A DNA stretch of 40,780 nt from positions 1 through 40,780 of the forward strand of contig JAKBTR010000076.1 in NCBI GenBank assembly GCA_021844275.1. Reading direction: 5' to 3'. The stretch comes from Nitrospirota bacterium (GTDB lineage: Bacteria; Nitrospirota_A; Leptospirillia; Leptospirillales; Leptospirillaceae). Positions 16,596 to 26,444 of this stretch are shown piece after piece; within the stretch, counting starts at the first letter, position 1, and the number at the start of each line of letters is the position of its first letter. The translations under genes and the position numbers were made by a program. Below the pieces are notes generated by a model, which saw only the letters and a program-made list of their open reading frames with translations, made no database searches and was not told the DNA's origin.

Positions 16596-17836
16596 AGGTC
16601 GATGTCGCGATCGTGGGTGCCGGTGCCGGCGGACTGACACTGGCAATCATCTTGGGAAGGGCGGGATTGCGGGTTCTGTTGCTCGATTCGCGCAAGGAAA
16701 TCGGCCCGGTCGGGAGAGGTGAACTGATCCAGCCCCTCGGACTTGAAATTCTGGATGAGCTGGGACTTCTGGAGTCTCTCTTTTCTCTCCCCCACATCCG
16801 GAACACCGAATTTGCCTTCCTGGACGGCAGGGGGCGCCCCCTCATGTGTTCCAGATATGCCTTCGGCGACGAGCGTTTTCCGTTTTCCGTGTCACTGGAA
16901 CCTCACCATATGGACCGGATGTTACTGGATTGTCTTGGTGGCCTTTCCAACGTGGAAATCCGGTTCGGTGCATCTTATTCCGAACACCATTTGTCCGAAG
17001 AAGGGGCAGATCTCTGGTGGTCTGAAGGCGGTCGCATGTACCAGACGCAAACGGCTGTTCTGGTGGGGGATGACGGTCGCCGCTCCAAAGTTCGGGCAGA
17101 TGCGGGAATCGCTGGCCGAATCAAGACCTATGAGGACTCCTATCTGTCCTGGAGTTTCGACTGTCCCCAGGACGCACCGGAGAGCGTGAAGAGCAGCCTC
17201 GGCCGATATTTTATCGGTCCCGGAAAAATTTTCTTCCTTTTTGCCGTATCGCCCGTCCGCCGTTTTTTTCTTTACATGCTGGCGCAGCGCGACCGAAAAA
17301 CCCTTGAGGAAAAGGGGCTTCCGGTATTCTTGAGCGAATTGGACGCATGGGTGCCCGGCCTGGGAGACACTCTCCGTCGGACGGGATTGGGGAAACTGGA
17401 GGAAATCCCGGAAATGACGGTCATGAAAGTCGACCTGGATAGATGGTCCCGGGGGCCGGTCGTTCTTGTCGGTGATGCGGCACACGCGATGAACCCGCAT
17501 GTGGCTCAGGGACGGAACCAGGCGATGGAAGATGCGCGGGTTTTGGGACGAGCCCTCACGAAAGACCTGGCCGCCGGGCCAGTTGGAGTTCTTCGCGCGA
17601 TCGCAGAGTACGAATCTCTTCGAAGACCGAGGACGATAGACCTGCACAGGCTGGCAGACGAAATGACGTGGATCTGGAATTCATCCAATCCGTTCATTGT
17701 ATCGTTGAGGGAAAGGGTCTTTCGGGGGATGGACAGGTCCCCTTCCTTGAGCCGCAAGATTGTCCGGACCATCTCGGGACTGTCCTTTGAACCCCTGACG
17801 ACGCTCGACAAGCTGAAAGCTTTTTGGGCCGGATGA
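16592..17836 (+). CDS. FAD-dependent monooxygenase (PHBH/UbiH-like)
   Basis: A class-A flavoprotein hydroxylase of 414 aa. It shows the Rossmann start VDVAIVGAGAGGLTLAIILGRAG with GxGxxG at about residues 9-14, a DG motif (VGDDGRRS) and the GD motif GPVVLVGDAAHAMNPHVAQG that binds FAD ribose. The substrate is not readable. Ubiquinone-type hydroxylases and aromatic hydroxylases share this form. It starts with TTG in a 4-base overlap with the lipoprotein stop, and GGAGAGGA lies 12 bases upstream, so translation is probably coupled. Quinone or hydroxylated-lipid metabolism would be a reasonable guess but is not shown. Confidence 0.82.
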   Translation: MKVDVAIVGAGAGGLTLAIILGRAGLRVLLLDSRKEIGPVGRGELIQPLGLEILDELGLLESLFSLPHIRNTEFAFLDGRGRPLMCSRYAFGDERFPFSVSLEPHHMDRMLLDCLGGLSNVEIRFGASYSEHHLSEEGADLWWSEGGRMYQTQTAVLVGDDGRRSKVRADAGIAGRIKTYEDSYLSWSFDCPQDAPESVKSSLGRYFIGPGKIFFLFAVSPVRRFFLYMLAQRDRKTLEEKGLPVFLSELDAWVPGLGDTLRRTGLGKLEEIPEMTVMKVDLDRWSRGPVVLVGDAAHAMNPHVAQGRNQAMEDARVLGRALTKDLAAGPVGVLRAIAEYESLRRPRTIDLHRLADEMTWIWNSSNPFIVSLRERVFRGMDRSPSLSRKIVRTISGLSFEPLTTLDKLKAFWAG

Positions 17837-17890
17837 CAAGGGTGGGTGAAGGTGGCCGTGACTCCCTTTCTTTGAGGGACGGTCTTCCCC

Positions 17891-17896
17891 TATAAT
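17891..17896 (+). promoter_or_regulatory. Perfect -10 box upstream of tig
   Basis: TATAAT at 17891-17896. The -35 is poor: TTGAGG at 17872 is only 13 bases away and TTTCTT at 17867 is 18 away. A small hairpin TCCCT/AGGGA (17863-17879) lies just before it and could belong to termination of the preceding gene. The 150-base leader to the tig start has no other recognised element. Confidence 0.45.
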
Positions 17897-18062
17897 AAAA
17901 GAATTGAAAATGTCCGGGCAAGATTGCAGCCAATCTGCCGGTCCATACGGAAGGCCGGAAGGCCGAAGCGACCGATTCCCGGTGGACGGATCTTTATTAT
18001 TTTATTGTGATGATGTGAACGACGATTTCAAAAGAGACTTTCGGGGAAGGATGACAGGATTG

Positions 18063-19469
18063 ATGGATGTTCAGATCAAAAAGGGAGACGGAAATCTTCA
18101 TGCGTTCACGGTGGACCTTTCCGGAGAGGAAATCCGGACCAGAGTCCGGGGGAAAATCCAGGCGGTCAATCCGCGACTGAAGGTGCCGGGGTATCGTCCC
18201 GGACACGTTCCCGAATCGATGGTGCGCCGGAACCGGGACCTGATTCGCTCCATCCATCAGGAAGTTCTAGACGACCTTCTCGATTCGGCCTATTCGGAGA
18301 TCCTGCGGAAATCTTCCGGGACTGTCGTTCATCTGAACCCCGCTCCCGTTTCGCTCGAGACGCAGTCCGAAGAGTCCGGTTTGACAATCGAGGGAGAACT
18401 CGAGATTTTTGAGGTTCCTGCCGACCGTTCACCTTTTGGAACCGTCCTTTCTCCGGAAGAAGGCATTTCTGTCGCCGAAGAGGAGATCGTCGCGGAAATC
18501 GAGCGTCTCCGGGTCATGATGTCGAACGAATTCCGGGAAGACCTTTCGGAAGAAGAAACTATCCAGCTGGCAGACTTTGTCCGCTTCCGGATTCATTTTG
18601 TCCATCCCTCCACAGGAGAAGCCTTCAATTCGGAGCAGGTGTCCGAAGTGGGGGGAGATGGAGTGCCTGAAGCTTTTACTCAGGCCCTTCTTGGAAAAAA
18701 ACGGGGAGACCGGGTCCAGACGACCTTGCCGCTGAACGTGCCTGTTTCGGGGAAGTCGGGAGGGACGCGGGTGGAAACCCATCCCGCCGAGCTTGAGGTG
18801 CTGGACATCCAGCGACGGATTCCTCTCGATACGGAGGAGCTGATCTCCAGGGTTTTTCCGAAAACCGGAGAGGATGAGCCGTCGAAAACCGAGGCAGATC
18901 TTCGTTCGGACGTGGAGAAAGGTCTTCTTGGGCAGAAGGTTTTGGGGGTTCTCCGAAAAAAAAGGGAGGAGTTGCGTCGGGAAGTCCTCGCCTCCTGGGG
19001 GATTGTGACCCCCGAGAAGCGCATGGCCCGGGAGTATCAGCGTCTGTCCATTTCCTCCGATGCGGACCGGGAGGAATATCGTCAGATATTCCTCTGGCAA
19101 CTCGTCTTGGACGCGCTGGCAGAAAGGGAGAAAATTGAGCCGGACTGGGAGACGGTGGGGCAGGAGTACCGGGGAATCATGCAATCGAAAGGAGGGACCC
19201 CTTCCCGCGAGGTTGACCGGGAGGCCCTTTCGGTGGCCATGCAGGGGGCTCGCCGGATCAAGCTTGAGGAAATGATGCTTCGTGAGTCCCAGTTCGGTGG
19301 CCATGAGCTTTTTTTCGATGAGGGTGGCTATCTGGACAAGGTGGGAATGAAAAAGTTTGGAAAGAAGGCAGCGTCCGTTGGCGGGAATGATCATGACCAT
19401 GATCATGGGACCCACGATCACGGGGACCACGACCATCACGACCACTCTGGTGAAGAAGGCCAGGCGTAA
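18063..19469 (+). CDS. tig: Trigger factor with histidine-rich C-terminal tail
   Basis: Ribosome-bound chaperone with a prolyl isomerase domain. The start is placed at ATG 18063 ([11 protein letters not shown]), where homology normally begins. ATG 18051 is possible, and the frame is open from 17904 without similarity. The N-terminal domain has the ribosome-docking loop as [14 protein letters not shown]. An FKBP-like domain (about residues 165-255) and the long helical C-terminal domain follow. The end is odd: after the normal domain comes a segment of alternating His and Asp (16 residues with repeated DHDH, HDHG), then EEGQA. Such tails bind Ni/Zn/Co in SlyD, HypB and some GroEL. It is followed by clpP and clpX, the classical arrangement. 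Confidence 0.9.
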   Translation: MDVQIKKGDGNLHAFTVDLSGEEIRTRVRGKIQAVNPRLKVPGYRPGHVPESMVRRNRDLIRSIHQEVLDDLLDSAYSEILRKSSGTVVHLNPAPVSLETQSEESGLTIEGELEIFEVPADRSPFGTVLSPEEGISVAEEEIVAEIERLRVMMSNEFREDLSEEETIQLADFVRFRIHFVHPSTGEAFNSEQVSEVGGDGVPEAFTQALLGKKRGDRVQTTLPLNVPVSGKSGGTRVETHPAELEVLDIQRRIPLDTEELISRVFPKTGEDEPSKTEADLRSDVEKGLLGQKVLGVLRKKREELRREVLASWGIVTPEKRMAREYQRLSISSDADREEYRQIFLWQLVLDALAEREKIEPDWETVGQEYRGIMQSKGGTPSREVDREALSVAMQGARRIKLEEMMLRESQFGGHELFFDEGGYLDKVGMKKFGKKAASVGGNDHDHDHGTHDHGDHDHHDHSGEEGQA

Positions 19470-19494
19470 AGAGAAAGCAGGAGGAAGCCAGAGG

Positions 19495-20106
19495 ATGCTG
19501 ATACCGTACGTAGTGGAACAGACGACCCGGGGTGAACGATCCTACGATATTTACTCCCGGCTTTTGAAAGACAGGATCATTTTTCTTGGGACGGCGATCG
19601 ACGATATGGTTGCGAATCTCGTGATTGCGCAGCTCCTGTTTCTGGAAGCGGAGGATGCTTCCAAGGACATCAATCTCTACATCAATTCCCCGGGAGGGGT
19701 GGTGACGGCCGGATTGGCGATCTATGACACGATGCAGTATATCAAGCCGGATGTGTCCACCATTTGCGTGGGACAGGCTGCGAGCATGGGCGCCGTGCTC
19801 CTGGCTGCCGGGGCGGATGGAAAAAGATTTGCCCTTCCGAATGCCCGAATCATGATCCATCAACCATTGGGAGGTGTTCAGGGCCAGGCGACGGAAATCG
19901 AAATCCATGCCCGGGAAATCCTGAAGATGCGGGAGCATCTGAACGGAATTTTGGCAAAACATACCAAACAATCTCTTGCCAAGGTCTCCCAGGACACAGA
20001 CAGGGACTATTTTCTTTCGGCAGAAGACGCCAGGGTGTATGGTCTGGTCGATTCGGTCATTTCGAGCCATCGTGGACCGGTTGGAGTTGTCGTACCGGAA
20101 TCGTAA
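19495..20106 (+). CDS. clpP: ATP-dependent Clp protease proteolytic subunit
   Basis: Serine protease chamber of the ClpXP complex. The start at ATG 19495 follows GCAGGAGGAAGCCAGAGG and gives 203 aa beginning [20 protein letters not shown], the standard ClpP N-terminus. The frame extends upstream without similarity. The catalytic triad is visible: Ser97 in [12 protein letters not shown], His122 in [10 protein letters not shown], and Asp171 in DTDRDYF. The INSPGG motif of the substrate-binding strand is present. It lies 25 bases after tig and 27 before clpX. Confidence 0.96.
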   Translation: MLIPYVVEQTTRGERSYDIYSRLLKDRIIFLGTAIDDMVANLVIAQLLFLEAEDASKDINLYINSPGGVVTAGLAIYDTMQYIKPDVSTICVGQAASMGAVLLAAGADGKRFALPNARIMIHQPLGGVQGQATEIEIHAREILKMREHLNGILAKHTKQSLAKVSQDTDRDYFLSAEDARVYGLVDSVISSHRGPVGVVVPES

Positions 20107-20133
20107 CGTCGGTGTTGGGAGGGGGGAAGCCAA

Positions 20134-21414
20134 ATGGCGAGTCGAGAACGCAAAGACAAGGGTGATGCGACGGTCCGGTGTTCTTTCTGCGGGAAAACCC
20201 GGGAAGACGTTCGGAGGATGGTTTCCGGGCCCGGCGTTTTCATTTGCGACGAATGTGTCGAGCAGTGCTCTTCCATTATTTCCGAAACCTGGGAAGAAGA
20301 GCGCGAGACGACGGCAGGGCCGCTGCTGAAACCGGCCGAAATCAACCGAATCCTGGACCAGTACGTCGTGGGGCAGGAAAAGGCCAAGAGGGTTCTGTCG
20401 GTCGCCGTTTACAACCACTATAAGCGCATTAACGCGAACCAGATTTCCGACGATGTCGAGCTCCAGAAGGGAAATATCCTGATGATCGGGCCGACGGGTA
20501 CGGGAAAAACGCTTCTCGCGCAGACGCTCGCCAGAATCCTTGAGGTCCCGTTTGCCATTGCGGACGCTACGACGCTGACCGAAGCCGGCTATGTCGGGGA
20601 GGATGTGGAAAACATCATTCTGAAACTCCTTCAGGCGGCCGACTACGATGTCGAAAAGGCCGAGCGGGGGATTGTGTACATCGATGAAATCGACAAGATC
20701 AGTCGAAAGTCGGAAAACCCATCGATTACACGCGATGTTTCAGGTGAAGGTGTCCAGCAGGCTCTTCTGAAACTTGTCGAAGGAACGGTGGCGAATGTTC
20801 CTCCCCAGGGAGGACGGAAGCATCCGCACCAGGAGTTTATCCAGGTCGATACCTCCAGCATCCTTTTTATTTGCGGTGGCGCTTTTATCGGGCTGGACAA
20901 CATCATATCCCAGCGCCTGTCGAGCAAAAGCCTCGGATTTGGCGCGGAAATCCGCTCCCCCGAAGACAGAAAGAGAACGGGAGAGCTTCTGGCCAGCGTA
21001 AGACCCGATGATCTGCTCAAGTACGGGCTGATCCCGGAATTTGTGGGACGTTTCCCGGTGATGGCGGTCCTGGATGATCTGGACGAAGCGGCTTTTTACA
21101 GAATCCTCACAGAACCGAAAAATGCGTTGGTCAAGCAGTTTGAAAAGCTTTTTTCGCTGGAAAAGGTGCGGCTGCGGATGACCGAAGGTGCGCTCAAGGC
21201 CATCTCCCACAAGGCGTTTGTGCAGAAAACCGGGGCCAGGGGATTGAGGGCGATTCTGGAAGAGGTCATGCTGGACCTTATGTATGAAATCCCTTCCGTC
21301 CAGAATGTTCTGGAGGTTCTGGTAACCGAAGAGACGATCAACAATCACGAGGCTCCCCGGGTGGTCCGTACGGACAGCATCCGCAAGGATACAGACTCTC
21401 CTCTTTCGGCCTAA
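20134..21414 (+). CDS. clpX: ATP-dependent unfoldase ClpX
   Basis: AAA+ unfoldase that feeds substrates to ClpP. The 426-residue product has the N-terminal zinc-binding domain with CSFCGK and CDECVEQC (Cys16, 19, 38, 41), Walker A GPTGTGKT (119-126), pore loop GYVGED, Walker [10 protein letters not shown], and the ClpP-docking loop as LGF in [12 protein letters not shown]. The ATG is preceded by GGGAGGGGGG. The stop overlaps the convergent gene at 21411 by four bases, so no separate terminator exists between them. Confidence 0.96.
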   Translation: MASRERKDKGDATVRCSFCGKTREDVRRMVSGPGVFICDECVEQCSSIISETWEEERETTAGPLLKPAEINRILDQYVVGQEKAKRVLSVAVYNHYKRINANQISDDVELQKGNILMIGPTGTGKTLLAQTLARILEVPFAIADATTLTEAGYVGEDVENIILKLLQAADYDVEKAERGIVYIDEIDKISRKSENPSITRDVSGEGVQQALLKLVEGTVANVPPQGGRKHPHQEFIQVDTSSILFICGGAFIGLDNIISQRLSSKSLGFGAEIRSPEDRKRTGELLASVRPDDLLKYGLIPEFVGRFPVMAVLDDLDEAAFYRILTEPKNALVKQFEKLFSLEKVRLRMTEGALKAISHKAFVQKTGARGLRAILEEVMLDLMYEIPSVQNVLEVLVTEETINNHEAPRVVRTDSIRKDTDSPLSA

Positions 21415-22064
21415 GACCCGGATTTTGATTGGGGTCCGGGAATCTTCCGTGCCTGGAAAAGGAGGGGGGGAATCGGCCTTCCGTCTATGGAGAGCTGGGT
21501 CAGCCGAATCCGAAAGGAGTTCGGATATCCCTGGATGTGCGGAAAGGTGAGAATCCCTTCCCTGTCGTATCCCGGAAATAGCCGAGCCCCGGGAAGGTAG
21601 GTCATCCGTACCTGTTTGCGGGTTTCGTTCAGCCTTTTCATCGATGCAGGTGCCATGACTGTTCCGAGAAGGCCTGTTGAAAGGGACTCCAGGAGTTCTC
21701 CCTGGTCAAAAGGTCTGTAAACATGTTTGTCCGGAAGTTCTAGAAAAAAATCCATGGGTTGAAAGTCGATGTAACTTTTTCCCTTGTTGCGGATCTGAAC
21801 AAGGATGGTCGTGTAGTCCGCGTCCAGAATGGGATTGAAGTAGGGAGATCCTGGCCGGATAAATCCGATGTGAAAGAGGATGCCGTCGACGGTCCGGTTC
21901 TGATTGTCAAACCGGTAGGTAGCGGATTCGTTCTTGAGAGATTTGAGGTAAAAAAGACCTGCCAGTCTGCTGATGGCCGATACACCTACCAGGGCCAGAA
22001 TCAGGACCAACAGCGCCCACTGTCCCCATTTGCGGGGAAGGCGTATGTTTTTTCTCTCCGGCAT
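21411..22064 (-). CDS. Membrane-anchored protein of unknown function
   Basis: The start is set at the ATG reading down from 22064, which has AAAGGGAAAAA directly upstream. The frame extends further without signals. The 217-residue product starts [14 protein letters not shown], has one membrane segment (about residues 17-37), then a soluble region of beta character with [20 protein letters not shown] and [20 protein letters not shown], a pattern of a DUF4352-like or immunoglobulin-like extracytoplasmic domain. Not assigned to a family. It is the only minus-strand gene in this stretch, divergent from the lipoprotein at 22137. Confidence 0.65.
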   Translation of the reverse strand: MPERKNIRLPRKWGQWALLVLILALVGVSAISRLAGLFYLKSLKNESATYRFDNQNRTVDGILFHIGFIRPGSPYFNPILDADYTTILVQIRNKGKSYIDFQPMDFFLELPDKHVYRPFDQGELLESLSTGLLGTVMAPASMKRLNETRKQVRMTYLPGARLFPGYDREGILTFPHIQGYPNSFRIRLTQLSIDGRPIPPLLFQARKIPGPQSKSGS

Positions 22065-22136
22065 TTTTTCCCTTTGTGCAGAGAAGGGGATGGATCCAGA
22101 AATTTTTCCGGGATTGTAGCACGGTTTTGAAAGGGT

Positions 22137-23465
22137 TTGCATATCCGGTCGCGAGTGATGTTTGTTTTTCTGATTCTGGGGATGGTTTTGTCCGGTTGCA
22201 ACCGGAGTGCACTGCATCCCTCCCGTTTCTCGGGGACAGGTGTTTTTTCAGGCATCGTCGATCCGGAGCATGTTCTCCCCTATGACCGATCCTGGTCTCT
22301 TTTTCTTGGAGACCGTCTCGAAGCGGCTTCCGGTTCCCCGAACATTCTGTTTGGGGAGCGTTTTCGCCAAAGAGTTTCCCGTATCGAAGGGACAGCAGAT
22401 CTTTCTCCCTGCCGGCAAATCCGTTGCGCTCTCGACAGGGCAAAGATGATTGGTGCCCGTTTTTTGCTTGTTGCGATCCTTCGCCGGGAAGGTGAAAAGA
22501 GAGGGACGTTGACATTGGACTACTGGACTGTGTCCCCTCCGCGCCTCCTGCAGTCGATGACCCGCGAATTGCCGGATCCTGCTCTCGGGAGCAGGGTGCT
22601 GGGAAATTTCTTGACTCGCATGACGAGAGATTTTCTGAGTCCATCCCTTGTTCTTAATGGTACAGGCAACATCGGACCCGACACGGATCCGGGAAGTGCC
22701 ATTGAGAAATTGCTTGATCGGGGGCAAGTCGATCAGGCCCTGCGTCTGGCGGAAAATCTCAATCGCAGTCTTCCGGAGGAAAAGAGAACGGCCGAGTTCA
22801 ACCTGGCGTTTCTTCGAACTCTTCGGGCCTCGGGTCTGATGGACGAGGCCCGGAACCTTGTTTCTTCCGTCATGCAGCGGGGATCGATCAATTCCGGTTT
22901 TGTTCTGGAAGCCGCAGACATGTATCGTACCCAAAAAGTCTCTTCCGGAGATCTCCGGAATCTTTATTATCAGGGACTGATGCGTTTGCCGGATGCCCGT
23001 TATCTTTGGGGAAAGGTGATGGAAGACCGCGTGTGGAGGGGGCATCCCCGACAGGCTCTTTCAATGCTTTCGCAGTATCGAAAAAAACATCCGGGAGAAT
23101 TGGATGACCGGATGGTCGGTGTTTTTTACGCCGGAAAGGTTTTCGTCGGGGAATCGCAAGAAGCCGACGAATGGTGGCAAAAGAAATACGATTCCCGCAA
23201 ATACCACAGGACACTTTTGGCCCGCCATGCATGGCTTTACCGGCAGGCGGAGAAAGGACATCTTCATCGGGTTCGTAAAAAAGCTCAGGAATGGATCCGT
23301 GCCGGATATCGAAACGAACCGCTCTATCGGGACCTGATGGTAGCCCTGGGAGGTCTGGGGGAGCCTATCGAAGAAGTGAGGGTGGGGCGGGAGGCCATCC
23401 GTAGAGGATATGCGACCGACTGGATAAAAAGTCGGGTATTGTCTTTGGAAGCCAAGGGCTATTAG
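22137..23465 (+). CDS. Lipoprotein with C-terminal helical (TPR-like) repeats
   Basis: The frame starts with TTG at 22137 (MHIRSRVMFVFLILGMVLSGC). GTG 22155 and ATG 22158 are alternatives, and none has an ideal ribosome site, so the start is uncertain. The lipobox VLSGC is clear. Residues about 190-440 are Ala/Leu/Arg-rich helical pairs (DQALRLAENLNRSLPEEKRT, MDEARNLVSSVMQRG, QALSMLSQYRKKHPGEL), typical of TPR/SEL1-like scaffolds. The first 180 residues could hold a CsgG-like strand-helix domain. Its last base is shared with the pgsA start, indicating translational coupling. Function unknown. Confidence 0.7.
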   Translation: MHIRSRVMFVFLILGMVLSGCNRSALHPSRFSGTGVFSGIVDPEHVLPYDRSWSLFLGDRLEAASGSPNILFGERFRQRVSRIEGTADLSPCRQIRCALDRAKMIGARFLLVAILRREGEKRGTLTLDYWTVSPPRLLQSMTRELPDPALGSRVLGNFLTRMTRDFLSPSLVLNGTGNIGPDTDPGSAIEKLLDRGQVDQALRLAENLNRSLPEEKRTAEFNLAFLRTLRASGLMDEARNLVSSVMQRGSINSGFVLEAADMYRTQKVSSGDLRNLYYQGLMRLPDARYLWGKVMEDRVWRGHPRQALSMLSQYRKKHPGELDDRMVGVFYAGKVFVGESQEADEWWQKKYDSRKYHRTLLARHAWLYRQAEKGHLHRVRKKAQEWIRAGYRNEPLYRDLMVALGGLGEPIEEVRVGREAIRRGYATDWIKSRVLSLEAKGY

Positions 23466-24016
23466 TGTTTTTTCCTGTCATCAATCTTCCCAACTCTCTG
23501 ACCCTTTTACGGATTTTTTTGACACCTTTTCTGGTAGCGGTCCTTTTGTACGGAAAAAATCGTCTCGCCTTTTGGACTTTTGTCGTCGGCGGAATTTCCG
23601 ATGCGATGGATGGAGCCATTGCCCGTCTCCTGAATCAGAAAACGATGATGGGAACGATTTTGGATCCGGTTGCCGACAAGATTTTTCTGTCAGCAACCGT
23701 TACCGTCATGTCGGTTGTCGGCATCGTTCCTGCTTGGGTTGCGATCGCCCTTGTCAGCCGGGATTTGATCGTTATTTTGGGAGTATTCCTGTTAAAATGG
23801 GTAGAAACTCCGATTCCTATACGGCCCCACTTATGGGGAAAGGTTACGACGCTGATCGAGATCCTCTATCTGTTTCTCGTTTTGATGGGGAATGCAGGAT
23901 ATGGGACTCCCGGTCATCTGGAGGCGATTGCAGTCATGACCGTCATCCTGGCGATTCTGTCCGGTGTCTTTTACGTTTATCAGGGAATAAGGTGGTTTCA
24001 GACACATACGAAGTGA
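23465..24016 (+). CDS. pgsA: CDP-diacylglycerol-glycerol-3-phosphate 3-phosphatidyltransferase
   Basis: Membrane enzyme making phosphatidylglycerol phosphate from CDP-diacylglycerol and glycerol-3-phosphate. The 183-residue product begins INLPNSLTLLRIFLTPFLV and carries the complete CDP-alcohol phosphotransferase signature DAMDGAIAR...G...D...D (residues about 46-72, within SDAMDGAIARLLNQK and GTILDPVADK). Four or more hydrophobic segments follow. It starts with GTG overlapping the stop of the previous gene by one base. A related family member cannot be excluded, but length and NLPNSLTLLR favour PgsA. Confidence 0.9.
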   Translation: MFFPVINLPNSLTLLRIFLTPFLVAVLLYGKNRLAFWTFVVGGISDAMDGAIARLLNQKTMMGTILDPVADKIFLSATVTVMSVVGIVPAWVAIALVSRDLIVILGVFLLKWVETPIPIRPHLWGKVTTLIEILYLFLVLMGNAGYGTPGHLEAIAVMTVILAILSGVFYVYQGIRWFQTHTK

Positions 24017-24029
24017 AGGGGAAGAGGTT

Positions 24030-25418
24030 ATGGCGCAGGGTCTAACGATCAAGGAGATTTTGCCGGGCTCGCTGGCCGAAGAGGCCGGTATTCCGGCAGG
24101 TCACAATATTCTTTCCATCAATGGTAATCCTTTGCGGGATCTGATCGACCTCGAGTTTTACCAGGCGGAAGGCGAACTGATTGTCCAGATCGAAAATCCT
24201 GCAGGAGAACGAAGAGAACTTTTTCTGGAAAAAGATCCGGATGAACGCCTGGGAATTGTTCTGGACCCCCCTCCCATCCGCCGGTGTCCCAACGACTGCG
24301 ATTTCTGTTTTGTTGACCAGATGCCCACCGGACAACGCCAGTCCCTCTATATTCGCGACGAAGATTACCGATACAGCTTCCTCTACGGCAATTTCATCAC
24401 TCTGACAAACTTGTCCGAGAAAGATTATCGAAGGATTCTGGAGCAGCGTCTTTCTCCGCTCTACATTTCGGTGCATGCAACCGACCCGGTCATTCGCAGA
24501 AGGCTTTTGAGAAACGAACGGGCGCCGGACATCCTGGATCGTATCGATCATCTGATCGAGGGAGGGATCCGCTTGCACACACAAATCGTGATTACTCCTG
24601 GGATCAACGATGGGGAGGTTTTGGACCGTTCGGTAGAAGAGCTCTCCGCACGTTTCCCGGGGGTCTCCTCCCTGGCAATTGTTCCGGTTGGACTGACGGG
24701 GCATCGGGAAGGTCTCCCTTCCATTCGCTCCATCGATAAGGAATTTGCACGGCAGATGCTGGGTGTGATCGAAACCTACCAGAAACCCTTCATGAAAAAA
24801 TGGGACGATCCATTCGTGTTTCCGGCCGATGAGTGGTACGTCATTGCGGAAAAAACCTTTCCGTCTCTCCGGCGATACGGAAGTCTTCCCCAATTGGGGA
24901 ACGGAGTAGGGATGGTGCCCCTTTTTTATTCGGACTGGAAAAAAAAGCTTCTCTCTTTCCGGAAAAAAGGATTTTTTTCGATTGGAGCAGAAAGGACGGA
25001 TTCACCCTGGGTGATGGTGACAGGGACGGCATTTTCTCCTTATCTTGAAAAATTGCTGTCGGATCTCGGACAGGTCCTTGCCCCGGGAAATGGATCAATT
25101 GAAAGCATTCGCGTAGAAAACAGGCTCTTCGGTCCTTCGGTGACGGTTGCGGGCCTGCTTGCAGGAGAAGACATTGCAAGCGCTGTCATGAAAGCCAATT
25201 TTCCTCCCGGAACAAGGATCCTGGTTCCGGATGTCGCTCTTCGGGCGGATTCCGATATCCTGATCGATGACATGTCTTTGAGAGATATTTCCCGGAAGAC
25301 AGGCTTTCCGGTAATGTCCGTTCCTTCGGATGCGCGGGGGTTCTGGGAATGGATGGAAAGCTTCGAAGTTTCCCAGTCCAAAGGGGATACTGAAAGTTTT
25401 CGGGTGGTTGTTTCGTGA
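24030..25418 (+). CDS. DUF512-family PDZ/radical-SAM-like iron-sulfur protein
   Basis: The 462-residue product has an N-terminal PDZ-like segment (IKEILPGSLAEEAGIPAGHNILSING, residues about 5-60), then a cysteine cluster RRCPNDCDFCFVDQMP and YGNFITLTNL, then a TIM-barrel-like region with YISVHATDPVIRRRLLRN and TQIVITPGINDG, and a C-terminal DUF512 domain. This is the conserved DUF512 family of putative Fe-S oxidoreductases, whose reaction is not established. The CxxxCxxC spacing resembles radical-SAM clusters. GGGGAAGAGG precedes the ATG. Its stop overlaps the ispE start by one base. Confidence 0.85.
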   Translation: MAQGLTIKEILPGSLAEEAGIPAGHNILSINGNPLRDLIDLEFYQAEGELIVQIENPAGERRELFLEKDPDERLGIVLDPPPIRRCPNDCDFCFVDQMPTGQRQSLYIRDEDYRYSFLYGNFITLTNLSEKDYRRILEQRLSPLYISVHATDPVIRRRLLRNERAPDILDRIDHLIEGGIRLHTQIVITPGINDGEVLDRSVEELSARFPGVSSLAIVPVGLTGHREGLPSIRSIDKEFARQMLGVIETYQKPFMKKWDDPFVFPADEWYVIAEKTFPSLRRYGSLPQLGNGVGMVPLFYSDWKKKLLSFRKKGFFSIGAERTDSPWVMVTGTAFSPYLEKLLSDLGQVLAPGNGSIESIRVENRLFGPSVTVAGLLAGEDIASAVMKANFPPGTRILVPDVALRADSDILIDDMSLRDISRKTGFPVMSVPSDARGFWEWMESFEVSQSKGDTESFRVVVS

Positions 25419-26296
25419 TGTCTTGTGTTTTGCTTTCGCCGGCAAAAATCAACCTTTCCCTGCGCATCCTGGGAAAAAGGCAGGACGGTTACCATGAACT
25501 TCTGACAGAAATGGTGATGATTTCTCTTGGCGACAGAATGGAATTTTTTAGGACAGACAACCTTTGCGATGTTCTTGAAGTCTCTGGCAGGGTGGTCGAC
25601 GGGAATCCGGACGACAACCTGATTTTGAGAGCGATCAGGCTTTTTCGGGAATCTCGAAAAGACGAGGGAAATCCTTGTTACTGGAAAGTGAAGCTGGAGA
25701 AAAATATTCCTGTTGGTGCTGGTCTGGGGGGAGGGTCCTCGAACGCTGCAGCGGCTTTGTGGGGCATGAATGTTCTTTCAGGGAATCGGCTCTCGCGTAT
25801 GGAGCTTATGGAAATCGGTGCACGGCTTGGAAGTGATGTCCCCTTTTTCTTGGGAGGACCCAGGGCGGTTGCTTCCGGGAGAGGAGAAAAAATTCATCCG
25901 TTTCCCCCGCTTCCTGTCAAGACGATCGTGCTTTGGAATCCTCTCGTTCCTTTATCAACTTCCAGGGTTTACGGGGGGCTAGCGGCTTCTCCGACAAATT
26001 CGTTGACAGATTTGGAAACACTACCTAAAATAAGTAGTCTTTTGTCTGAAGATGCAGGCGGTAATGACCTTGAACCCGTGGCGATGTCCATTCTGCCTAT
26101 TATCCGGAAGGTGAAAGACGCATTGCTGGTAGATGGGGCCGGTTTTTCCCAGATGAGTGGTTCGGGCCCGACTGTTTTCGGAATTTTTGACGATCCCGGA
26201 CGGGCAAAGTCTGCCTGTCAGGACCTTCAGGAACAATTCGGAGGATGGACGGGGGTTTTTGAAACACTTTCCGCTTCACCATTTGTCAGCGAGTAA
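25418..26296 (+). CDS. ispE: 4-diphosphocytidyl-2-C-methyl-D-erythritol kinase
   Basis: GHMP kinase of the non-mevalonate isoprenoid pathway, phosphorylating CDP-ME with ATP. The product (292 aa from ATG 25418; GTG 25415 also possible) starts with SPAKINLSLRILGKRQDGYHEL, where the Lys and the GYHEL element are family marks. It has the ATP-binding glycine loop PVGAGLGGGSSNAAAALWG, GSDVPFFLGG, and the C-terminal MSGSGPTVFGIF loop. It is followed by tRNA-Gln after 5 bases and by prs, a common ispE-prs order. Confidence 0.95.
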   Translation: MSCVLLSPAKINLSLRILGKRQDGYHELLTEMVMISLGDRMEFFRTDNLCDVLEVSGRVVDGNPDDNLILRAIRLFRESRKDEGNPCYWKVKLEKNIPVGAGLGGGSSNAAAALWGMNVLSGNRLSRMELMEIGARLGSDVPFFLGGPRAVASGRGEKIHPFPPLPVKTIVLWNPLVPLSTSRVYGGLAASPTNSLTDLETLPKISSLLSEDAGGNDLEPVAMSILPIIRKVKDALLVDGAGFSQMSGSGPTVFGIFDDPGRAKSACQDLQEQFGGWTGVFETLSASPFVSE

Positions 26297-26301
26297 TTTA
26301 C

Positions 26302-26376
26302 TGGGGCGTCGACAAGCGGCAAGTCACGAGATTTTGGATCTCGCATTCCCAGGTTCGAATCCTGGCGCCCCAGCCA
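26302..26376 (+). tRNA. tRNA-Gln (anticodon TTG)
   Basis: Acceptor stem TGGGGCG / CGCCCCA, discriminator G, encoded CCA at 26374-26376. Anticodon stem CGAGA / TCTCG encloses loop TTTTGGA with anticodon TTG. T-arm CCAGG-TTCGAAT-CCTGG. It lies 5 bases after the ispE stop, so it may be processed from the longer message. Confidence 0.96.
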
Positions 26377-26444
26377 TAGTTATTTCTTGAAAATGCGATT
26401 CCTGTGCGGAATCAGAGTTTCCGAAGCGTTGGGAGAATATAGAC

